Assembly (NCBI GenBank): GCA_016936215.1
Contig: JAFGPL010000184.1
Span: forward strand, 1-45,258
Direction: 5' to 3'
Length of the DNA: 45,258 bases
DNA from: Bacteroidales bacterium
GTDB taxonomy: Bacteria; Bacteroidota; Bacteroidia; Bacteroidales; UBA10428
A model generated the notes under the pieces. It saw only the letters and a list, made by a program, of their open reading frames with translations, was not told the origin of the DNA and did not search any database. Position 1 is the first letter of the stretch. Every line of letters starts with the position of its first letter. Below, one piece after another: positions 1 to 6,921 of the stretch. The translations under genes and the position numbers were made by a program.

Positions 1-1155
1 ATTGGCTCAAGACTTGGGTACAAGTTACAGAAAAACAGTCAGTTTAAATTTCTCACCGTTTTTGCCGGTTCAGTAATCATGACATTGCTTGTATATCTCA
101 TCCTGGTTCCAATTCTTAAGTTATTCAATACAAATGGAACTGCTTATGTCGTTGATCTGCTTATTCATCGAGGTTTTATCCAGTATTTTACAGTATTCTT
201 TTTTTGGGTAATGATTGGCCTTTTAGTGGTCAACATTTTTAAAGTTCGTTTTGAACATCATGCTTTTCTGTTCGTAAAAACCGAATTGGATCTTTCTGAA
301 ACAATGGTATTCAGTGATTCTCAGTCAATATTAAAGAATATCTCTAATGAAAAATTTGATTATATCAAAGACAGTCTGATTGTCAGACGCATAAAACAAG
401 GTATGCAACGTCTTTTTAATACCCAGGATACCAATGCCTTGACAGAATATTTTAAACTTAGAAGCGAAATTGAATATGCAGAGATGGACTCTGGGTTTTC
501 GTCGGTTAAATATTTTAACTGGTTGATTCCAACCCTTGGTTTTATAGGCACTGTGCTGGGTATTGGGTTTGGAATGGCAGGTTTTGCCAATATTATTGAA
601 AATGCACAGAATTTTGCAGAGATTAAAAAATACCTCCCGAATGTTACCACCAGTCTTGGAGTAGCTTTCGATACTACTTTTCTGGCCTTGATCCTGAGCG
701 TAATCGGTATGTTCCTTACTTCTCATATTTCAAGAAAATATGGTAATTTCCTTGAAGAAATTGATTCGTACTGCCTTGATGATATCTCAAGCCGTTTTAA
801 ATTACATAGTACAATATCCGAAGATCTTAAGGATGTATTGAGGGAAATGAGGGTGGATATTGAAAATCTTCTCAATTCAAGTAGGATTGAATATGAAAAC
901 CGTCTTGAATCTATCATTATACAACTTAATGCGTTAAATACTGCAGCCGTTAGTATTAACAACAACAAAGTTGATCTTTCGGGAATAGTTTTGTTGATTA
1001 AACAACTCATTGAGAAAACCGAAACCGCCCGGGTACCAGATTTATCAGTGCACCTGAACGAATTGAATAAAGAACTCAAAAGATTCAATAACAGTTTGTC
1101 TGAAGAAAAGGAAAAAAAATCCGGAAAATCAAAGAATTCCGACATTACTGATTAA
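1..1155 (+). CDS. MotA/TolQ/ExbB-type proton-channel subunit, 5' end outside the window
   Basis: The reading frame is open from base 1, so the gene starts upstream; the ATG at 79 lies inside the first membrane segment and is unlikely to be the start. The visible 384 residues contain hydrophobic segments at about 16-38 and 60-80, a soluble stretch, and then the paired MotA/ExbB-type helices at about 172-197 (IPTLGFIGTVLGIGFG) and 210-240 (TTSLGVAFDTTFLALILSVIG). The last 130 residues are hydrophilic and helical, probably coiled coil. Known members form the ion-conducting stator subunit of flagellar, Tol, Exb and Zorya motors in the inner membrane. The next gene, 25 bases downstream, starts with an ExbD/MotB-like TM and is the natural partner. 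The gene belongs to the long co-directional run to 17032. Family assignment is confident; the specific role is inferred. Confidence 0.85.
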   Translation: MGSRLGYKLQKNSQFKFLTVFAGSVIMTLLVYLILVPILKLFNTNGTAYVVDLLIHRGFIQYFTVFFFWVMIGLLVVNIFKVRFEHHAFLFVKTELDLSETMVFSDSQSILKNISNEKFDYIKDSLIVRRIKQGMQRLFNTQDTNALTEYFKLRSEIEYAEMDSGFSSVKYFNWLIPTLGFIGTVLGIGFGMAGFANIIENAQNFAEIKKYLPNVTTSLGVAFDTTFLALILSVIGMFLTSHISRKYGNFLEEIDSYCLDDISSRFKLHSTISEDLKDVLREMRVDIENLLNSSRIEYENRLESIIIQLNALNTAAVSINNNKVDLSGIVLLIKQLIEKTETARVPDLSVHLNELNKELKRFNNSLSEEKEKKSGKSKNSDITD

Positions 1156-1180
1156 AAGTTAAGCAAAAAATTCTCCTGTC

Positions 1181-3349
1181 ATGGCACGAAGAAAAAGTGA
1201 AGAACAAAACGTATTCAGCCTGTCTTTTGTAGATGTTTTTGCTAATACCTTAGGGGGGCTTGCATTTATCCTGATGTTGGTAATATTGATGATCGGCATG
1301 AGATTTGGCATACCACGCATTAATACAGACAAACTTCCTGATGCATATGATGGGAGCCCATATGAAATATGGTTATCAGCCAATGACGGGGGTGGTCTTT
1401 ATAACTGGAAAATCGTAAAAGGAGAACTGCCCAGCGGATTAGAGATAATTAATACAAACAGTGGCCATATAAAGGGAGTACCAACCTTGAAGGACAAGTC
1501 TAAAGTTCAGGAAATATATAAATTCACAATAAAAGTTGATGTTGGTGATACTGCACTTGATAAAACAGATCTGAGGGAATATGAAATTGTGCTGAATTCC
1601 AGTCCATATGGGAATTTGAAAATCATGACCGGCAAAAAAATTCCAAAAGCTGTAATAGGATCTGAATATCCATTGGTGTTTTCTGTACAGGGAGGTAAAC
1701 TACCTTATACATGGAAAATTGATTGTCCTGGTTTAGCTGGAATTAAGATTGATGAAAACGGTAAACTAAATGGTAAAATAAACGGAGAACCTGGCAAACA
1801 AAAAATATCAGTGACAGTTCGTGATCAATATGGTAATAACGCTTCAAAAGAAGTGGAAATTGAAATTATTAAAATGCCGGAGATACCACCTCCACCGCCT
1901 AAACTTATAATTAAAACCGACTCATTGCCCAAAGCCATTAATGGACGAGGGTACAGGATAGCTTTGTCTGCAGAGGGGGGTGTTGCCCCATACAAGTGGT
2001 CGGGTTTAATAAACGGTACTAACTTGAAAATTGATGATAAAGGCTATATAACAGGGATACCTGATGCCACAGGTGAATATACTGCAAACTTTGAGGTTAC
2101 AGATAATAAAAACAATACCGTTTCAAAATCCGGAATTGAATTTACGGTATTGCCCTCCCCACGCGATAAAATTGAACCCCTTGAAATTCTTACGGAAAAT
2201 CCGCTTCCTGAAGCAATTTCGGGTAAAAATTATCAATTATTTCTTTCTGCCAGCGGAGGTACGCCTCCCTATTTTTGGAATCTTAATAAAAATCCTGAAA
2301 TCGCAGGTAGCCTAACTTTATCTGAAAATGGAAAACTATCTGCAGATTTTGAACATATAGGAGAATTCGAGATTTCTGCAATGGTGCATGACGCACTTAA
2401 AATCAGGGTTGAAAAAACCTTCAGAATAAAGGTCATCCCGTCAGTCCCTGAAATGAAAATCATGACAAATAAGCTGCCTGATGCTGTAAAAGGATTCCTG
2501 TTTGAAGGAGACCTGAGTGCTGAAGGAGGTTATCCTCCTTATGAATGGAATATTGACGGAGGACTACCAGATGGATTAATACTGGAAGGAAATAAGATTA
2601 AAGGGATACCAAAAAATGCATGGCAGGGTGAATTGGCTGTGACTATAAAGGACATTACTGGAGTAACTGCAAGAAAATCACTCGGATTCGAAATCCTTGA
2701 ATCTGGCGAAGGATCAATTGTTCATAAACTGGAAATACTTACTGATACTATGCCAACATTGCTAACTGGTTCAAATTATGATTTCTATATCGCAACTGAT
2801 GGCGGAGGTACTCCCAAAAACTGGCAAGTTGATGGCAAAATTCCCAAAGGTTTATCATTTGAAAACGGAAGGTTCTATGGCAGACCACAAAATAAAGGAA
2901 CCTATAAATTCTCTGTTAAAGTATCTGACCCTGCAGGACAGACGAAAGGTAAGGAGTATTCACTTATTGTGAGGTCGGTGGTAAATGCTTACTGGAGACC
3001 AATGGCCATAATTCTGGCAATAGCTTTAGCCTTTTTGCTTTTAATTCTTATCATAATGTTTATTCGTATCAGAAGGTCCAGAAAATTTAAATTAAGCGTA
3101 GTGACCCAATCCATCCCAAATGCTCGATGTTCATTCCCTTACAGGGTTTACCTGGCAGCAGAAGGAGGAACTCCCCCTTACAAATGGGCCCTTTCAGAAG
3201 GGAAGCTCCCCGATGGACTGGAATTAAAACCTGAGGGGATCATCCAGGGTGAACCACTTAAAGGGGTAAAACTTGATGATGTAAAAGAATATAGTTTCAA
3301 AATTACAGTTACTGATTCACTTGGCAATAGTGCCACACAACAATTATAA
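1181..3349 (+). CDS. Stator-partner-like membrane protein with seven Ig-like (He_PIG) repeats
   Basis: 722 residues. The N-terminus (about 12-40) holds SLSFVDVFANTLGG followed by a hydrophobic helix, resembling the single TM with a channel Asp (here Asp18) of ExbD/TolR/MotB/ZorB. Six repeats of about 90 residues follow, each with a 'LPxAxxGxxY...S/A-xGGxPPYxW...G.LPxGLxx...G.IxGxP' signature typical of putative Ig (He_PIG) domains. A second TM lies at about 603-630 (AIILAIALAFLLLILIIMF) with a basic flank, and a seventh repeat follows at about 637-722. If the N-terminus is inside, repeats 1-6 are periplasmic and repeat 7 is cytoplasmic. No OmpA-like peptidoglycan-binding domain is visible, unlike MotB or ZorB. 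The gene sits directly behind the MotA-like gene. The repeats are clear; the stator role is inferred. Confidence 0.8.
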   Translation: MARRKSEEQNVFSLSFVDVFANTLGGLAFILMLVILMIGMRFGIPRINTDKLPDAYDGSPYEIWLSANDGGGLYNWKIVKGELPSGLEIINTNSGHIKGVPTLKDKSKVQEIYKFTIKVDVGDTALDKTDLREYEIVLNSSPYGNLKIMTGKKIPKAVIGSEYPLVFSVQGGKLPYTWKIDCPGLAGIKIDENGKLNGKINGEPGKQKISVTVRDQYGNNASKEVEIEIIKMPEIPPPPPKLIIKTDSLPKAINGRGYRIALSAEGGVAPYKWSGLINGTNLKIDDKGYITGIPDATGEYTANFEVTDNKNNTVSKSGIEFTVLPSPRDKIEPLEILTENPLPEAISGKNYQLFLSASGGTPPYFWNLNKNPEIAGSLTLSENGKLSADFEHIGEFEISAMVHDALKIRVEKTFRIKVIPSVPEMKIMTNKLPDAVKGFLFEGDLSAEGGYPPYEWNIDGGLPDGLILEGNKIKGIPKNAWQGELAVTIKDITGVTARKSLGFEILESGEGSIVHKLEILTDTMPTLLTGSNYDFYIATDGGGTPKNWQVDGKIPKGLSFENGRFYGRPQNKGTYKFSVKVSDPAGQTKGKEYSLIVRSVVNAYWRPMAIILAIALAFLLLILIIMFIRIRRSRKFKLSVVTQSIPNARCSFPYRVYLAAEGGTPPYKWALSEGKLPDGLELKPEGIIQGEPLKGVKLDDVKEYSFKITVTDSLGNSATQQL

Positions 3350-3361
3350 TTTACAAATATT

Positions 3362-3745
3362 ATGGCAGTATGTGATATATGCAACAGCCCCGGTATGGGA
3401 ACATTAATAAGTGCAGAACAGATGAGATCGGCTGTTTTCCAGAAAGGATTCAATCCTTTTAAGTTGAAACTCGCCTCGAATTCTTATGCATTCATGGGTA
3501 TATCAGAGGATCAGACTTTTCAAAACTGGAAAAATACCATTGTGGCCCAGGATACTTCAGACTGGAATATTTGTAGCAAGTGTATGGGTGTATTGAAAAA
3601 CTATATGACATCAACCCCAAAGCCAACAGGGGTCGCCAATGCGACTGTTTCATCAAATCCTTTGATAGCAAATGCTAAAGCCCAAGAGGTTGAAAATAGT
3701 TTTAAAAAAATCGAAACAAATAAGTGGTGGCAATTCTGGAAATAG
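3362..3745 (+). CDS. Small cytoplasmic protein with two CxxC motifs
   Basis: 127 residues starting MAVCDICNSPGMG, 12 bases after the preceding stop. CDIC at the N-terminus and CSKC at about residues 74-77 form two CxxC knuckles that could hold one zinc ion. The C-terminus ends in an aromatic-basic tail (KWWQFWK) after a flexible linker, a pattern often seen in short peptides that dock on membranes or partners. No signal peptide or TM is present. The family is not recognised. Tight spacing to both neighbours places it in the operon, probably as an adaptor for the membrane complex. Confidence 0.7.
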   Translation: MAVCDICNSPGMGTLISAEQMRSAVFQKGFNPFKLKLASNSYAFMGISEDQTFQNWKNTIVAQDTSDWNICSKCMGVLKNYMTSTPKPTGVANATVSSNPLIANAKAQEVENSFKKIETNKWWQFWK

Positions 3746-3752
3746 CAGTGTT

Positions 3753-4076
3753 ATGAAAATTGAACCAAATACCGATATCGGGATGAAAGCAGTGAGTATC
3801 CTGATAAGCAATGGCAAAGTAGAACTTCTCGATGGTACCATAGTTACGGTCGAAGAATTAAACATTGAAAAAAATGCATTTTTAATTTTATGCTCTACCA
3901 TCGATCCGAATCTCAATTATATTAACGTATTAATGCCTGAACATAAAGATCAGGAAGTTTATTTTAAAGTCAGGGATATTGGCAAACAACAGGGAATTCA
4001 TGTTCAAAGCGTTACTTACCGTGCAGAAGAAGCCTGGAATTACTGGAAATTACATAAAGAATCTTACAAGAAATAA
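3753..4076 (+). CDS. Small hypothetical protein of the stator/kinase cluster
   Basis: 107 residues from the ATG at 3753 (MKIEPNTDIGMKAV), 7 bases after the previous stop. The same frame is open further upstream to 3672, but that extension overlaps the previous gene and looks like out-of-frame translation of it. The composition suggests a small alpha/beta soluble domain with no TM, no signal peptide and one Cys (residue 52, in LILCST). I do not recognise the family. Its position between the CxxC protein and the 776-aa membrane protein suggests a subunit of the same complex. Confidence 0.65.
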   Translation: MKIEPNTDIGMKAVSILISNGKVELLDGTIVTVEELNIEKNAFLILCSTIDPNLNYINVLMPEHKDQEVYFKVRDIGKQQGIHVQSVTYRAEEAWNYWKLHKESYKK

Positions 4077-4096
4077 TTTTCTAAAATTTATACGCA

Positions 4097-6427
4097 ATGA
4101 AGACAGATTTAATTGAAAAGATACTTAAATCAAGCAAAAAAATTAATGTTTTAAGTTTTCCCGTCGGGATTGAAATATATCTTCTTAATCCCTTCCGCAT
4201 TTGCAACATATCTCCGGATGGAGAATGGAGCAATCTGGGAATGAAACTAAAAACCGGTTTTAACAGGTTTATTGCTTTCTCCAAAATAAAAAAGATAGAA
4301 AAAGTCCCTATAGGACCTGACAAAGAATTCATTTTAAGCGACTTTATGCAGTCAGAATTCAATAAACTGAAAGGGAATATCGAAAAGCCCCATGCCAAAC
4401 TTATCTGGAAAATATTCTGGTTGAATCATTTACAGGAAAAATACGACAAACTACCCAGAGACCTTGAGGCACTAGAAATAAAAACCATGTCGAACCATGC
4501 CAAAGCAGTCGTATATCACTTCCTTGCCATCAACGATTCAATAAAAGTCCTCGATGATCCGAAGAATAAAATTAATATTTCTTTTTGGGAAAAAGCGCTT
4601 GAGTATTGGAGCCAAACCTTTCGTGATGAAAGTTTCACAGGTGAAATAGCGGCCATTATTGAACATGAAATAAAACAGGGAAATTTCGAATTCAGGGATT
4701 ATACCATTGAAAAACTGATTAACGAACTGGTTGACGCAATTTTCAATACGGTTACCTTTATTCCATTAAAACTAATCGAACAAGACCTTAGCAGCAGCGA
4801 AGCCAACCTCAAAAGCAGGAGTCAGTGTATTTCCAAGTTCCTCGGCCTGATTCTGAAATCAGACCTGGGGAGTGAAAAAATCAGGCATGAACTTGCCAAA
4901 CAACTAACAGAGAACAAAATATCTAAAGAAGTAACTTCCCTTTTTAAAGGTATCACTTTCAAACAATGGGCAGACAAAGGTGATTACCGCAACCTGTATG
5001 ATACAGGCATGAAATTTATTGACAAAATTCACGATGCCACCAATCAACTTAAAGACGACGCACATGATAAAAATATTCATACTTCAACTTTTCTAAATGA
5101 AGTACCAAAAATACCAAGCATACATGCCCGTGTAATTGCACCCTTGCTTGAAGGTGTTGAATCATTGGAGATAGTAAATTCCCAATATGTCAGCAGGGAA
5201 ATAAAGGATAAAACCTTTTTTACACAACTGATCTTGTGCTTGAGGGTATTATCCGAACTCAATGTGGATATCCCGACAAAAGGTTCCCTGATTAAAAATC
5301 TGAACGATATCAATAAAAGATTTCTGTTCAATAAGCTTAACAAAGAACAGATAAATCTCTTGAATATTGAAAAGAGAGCACTGCCTGATTTATATAATTG
5401 TGATATCTGCGACAAATATTATCTGGCACAATATTGTTATTTTCTCAATGGAGAATTTGCCGATCCGGATGCATCGCTTTACAAAACCTTTGAGACCAAT
5501 AAAGGAATAATCAAATTCACAAATTACACATTCATACCCAGGTCAAAACTGGCAGCGGATTATCACAATTCAAAAATTTCTCTGGATGATCTCTCTTTTC
5601 ATATAAGAAATAAAACAAACAGAGAAGACCTTACTTTAAACCTTGAAAATCTAAAATCTGCTAAACCTCAATTGATAAAAGGCATAGCTGATCTTGAGGA
5701 TAAACTGAAACCATTCACCAATGAAAAAAACAAAATTGATACATTGTACTATTTAAAAAGAAAAGAACTTGCAATAAACATAAACAAAGAAAAAGAAGAT
5801 TACAGGAAAAGTACCGCCTTCCTTACCAGGATAAGGCCTCTTGAAACGGAAAAAAACAAGATTCAAGACGAAATAGATATAATTCCTGAAAAGCAGGCTA
5901 TTACCGGGCTAACCAGAAAAAAAAGTCTTCAGAATAAAATCGGTGTAACACTTTTGGTACTCTCGGTGATTTACTTTTTTGGCAGTGTAATATCATTCCA
6001 TTTCTATGGTCTTCTTGGATTAATTATTATCGGATTCTTTGGTTTACTATTTATAGGTAATAGTGAAGAAACAGCCAAAAAAATAAAAGATCAGGAACCT
6101 AAGATACAGGATAAAACTGCGAAGTTGAATAAAGATATATTAAAAATAAACAAGGAGATTGAAAGAATAGAAAAAGAAGCCGATCAGGAAGTTGAAAAAA
6201 GTTTTCAAAATGAAACTGATAAAATAAATCGGGATGAAAATACTGATATAGAGCATTTTAAATCTGTTTATGATGTTGAGAATATAGAATTTGCTATGAA
6301 TGAAATGAATAATGAACTTGAAAGGGTCAACAATGAAATTGATTCAATATCCAATTTATTGAAAAATAAAGACTTAATTAAAAATCAGCAATCAGCTAAA
6401 AATCATCCTGTTGTTACATGCTGTTAA
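4097..6427 (+). CDS. Large coiled-coil protein with a C-terminal membrane hairpin
   Basis: 776 residues, family not recognised. The first 430 residues are mixed alpha/beta with no obvious motif. A cysteine cluster (CDICDKYYLAQYC) sits at about 434-446 and could bind metal. From about 505 on the protein is strongly charged and helical, interrupted by two closely spaced TM segments at about 614-655 (LLVLSVIYFFGSVISF and LLGLIIIGFFGLLFIG). A second charged helical stretch rich in Lys/Glu (about 660-760) follows, and the chain ends HPVVTCC. Both long coiled-coil arms should lie on the same side of the membrane, probably the cytoplasm. The gene begins 20 bases after its neighbour and ends 10 bases before the GrpE-like gene. 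A scaffold role is inference. Confidence 0.75.
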   Translation: MKTDLIEKILKSSKKINVLSFPVGIEIYLLNPFRICNISPDGEWSNLGMKLKTGFNRFIAFSKIKKIEKVPIGPDKEFILSDFMQSEFNKLKGNIEKPHAKLIWKIFWLNHLQEKYDKLPRDLEALEIKTMSNHAKAVVYHFLAINDSIKVLDDPKNKINISFWEKALEYWSQTFRDESFTGEIAAIIEHEIKQGNFEFRDYTIEKLINELVDAIFNTVTFIPLKLIEQDLSSSEANLKSRSQCISKFLGLILKSDLGSEKIRHELAKQLTENKISKEVTSLFKGITFKQWADKGDYRNLYDTGMKFIDKIHDATNQLKDDAHDKNIHTSTFLNEVPKIPSIHARVIAPLLEGVESLEIVNSQYVSREIKDKTFFTQLILCLRVLSELNVDIPTKGSLIKNLNDINKRFLFNKLNKEQINLLNIEKRALPDLYNCDICDKYYLAQYCYFLNGEFADPDASLYKTFETNKGIIKFTNYTFIPRSKLAADYHNSKISLDDLSFHIRNKTNREDLTLNLENLKSAKPQLIKGIADLEDKLKPFTNEKNKIDTLYYLKRKELAININKEKEDYRKSTAFLTRIRPLETEKNKIQDEIDIIPEKQAITGLTRKKSLQNKIGVTLLVLSVIYFFGSVISFHFYGLLGLIIIGFFGLLFIGNSEETAKKIKDQEPKIQDKTAKLNKDILKINKEIERIEKEADQEVEKSFQNETDKINRDENTDIEHFKSVYDVENIEFAMNEMNNELERVNNEIDSISNLLKNKDLIKNQQSAKNHPVVTCC

Positions 6428-6437
6428 TTTTTACCAT

Positions 6438-6917
6438 ATGATACTTTATCAGAACGTTGCAGAATTCAGGTTACCTAAATCATCGGTAACCGGTTATTTC
6501 GAAGTGTTAAACCTGACACTTGAAATGGTAGAAGAATTATCGTCATTAATAAAACCAGAACGGGTTGATATTCAGGGTGATTTTTCAAATGAAGAGGTTA
6601 TAAACCTTGCTTCTAACCTTTATGCAGTAGAATCTGCAATAGGAATTGCCAGTAAAGACCCTGCGCGGTTTGATTCTTATGCACGGACGATGAATTTGAA
6701 GCTGAAAAAGCTTTATGAAATGTTTAAAAAACGTGAGATTGAAATTATAAACCATACCGGTGAGCCATATTACGACTCCATGAAAGTGGAAGTGCTTAGT
6801 TTTGACATCTCACCGATAATAAACAGGCCTACCATAACAGAAACCATTGAACCTACTGTTTATTATAAAGGTGCAATGATTAAGATAGGTAAAGTAATAG
6901 TAACTAAAAGCAATTAA
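6438..6917 (+). CDS. GrpE-like putative nucleotide exchange factor for the adjacent Hsp70
   Basis: 159 residues from the ATG at 6438 (MILYQNVAEF); an in-frame upstream start would overlap the previous gene. The middle of the protein is helical. The C-terminal 60 residues follow the plan of the GrpE beta domain: 'EIINHTGEPYYDSMKVEV' resembles GrpE's '..GEPFDPxxHEAV..', then 'TITETIEPTVYYKG' and 'IKIGKVIVTK' resemble '..GTVVEVLQKGYxLxGRVLRPAMVxV'. The match is by eye and weak in identity, but the gene lies only 4 bases before an Hsp70 gene, which makes a dedicated exchange factor plausible. It is shorter than GrpE (about 190 residues), chiefly in the N-terminal helix. Alternative: an unrelated small subunit. 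Confidence 0.55.
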   Translation: MILYQNVAEFRLPKSSVTGYFEVLNLTLEMVEELSSLIKPERVDIQGDFSNEEVINLASNLYAVESAIGIASKDPARFDSYARTMNLKLKKLYEMFKKREIEIINHTGEPYYDSMKVEVLSFDISPIINRPTITETIEPTVYYKGAMIKIGKVIVTKSN

Positions 6918-6921
6918 GAAA

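Noticed and set aside
723-1145. 140-aa antisense reading frame in the MotA-like gene, and similar antisense frames (8550-9278, 22247-22609, 24475-24807, 26533-26774, 39571-39966)
   Set aside because: They are shadows of clearly coding plus-strand genes and show no motif, signal or own ribosome binding site.
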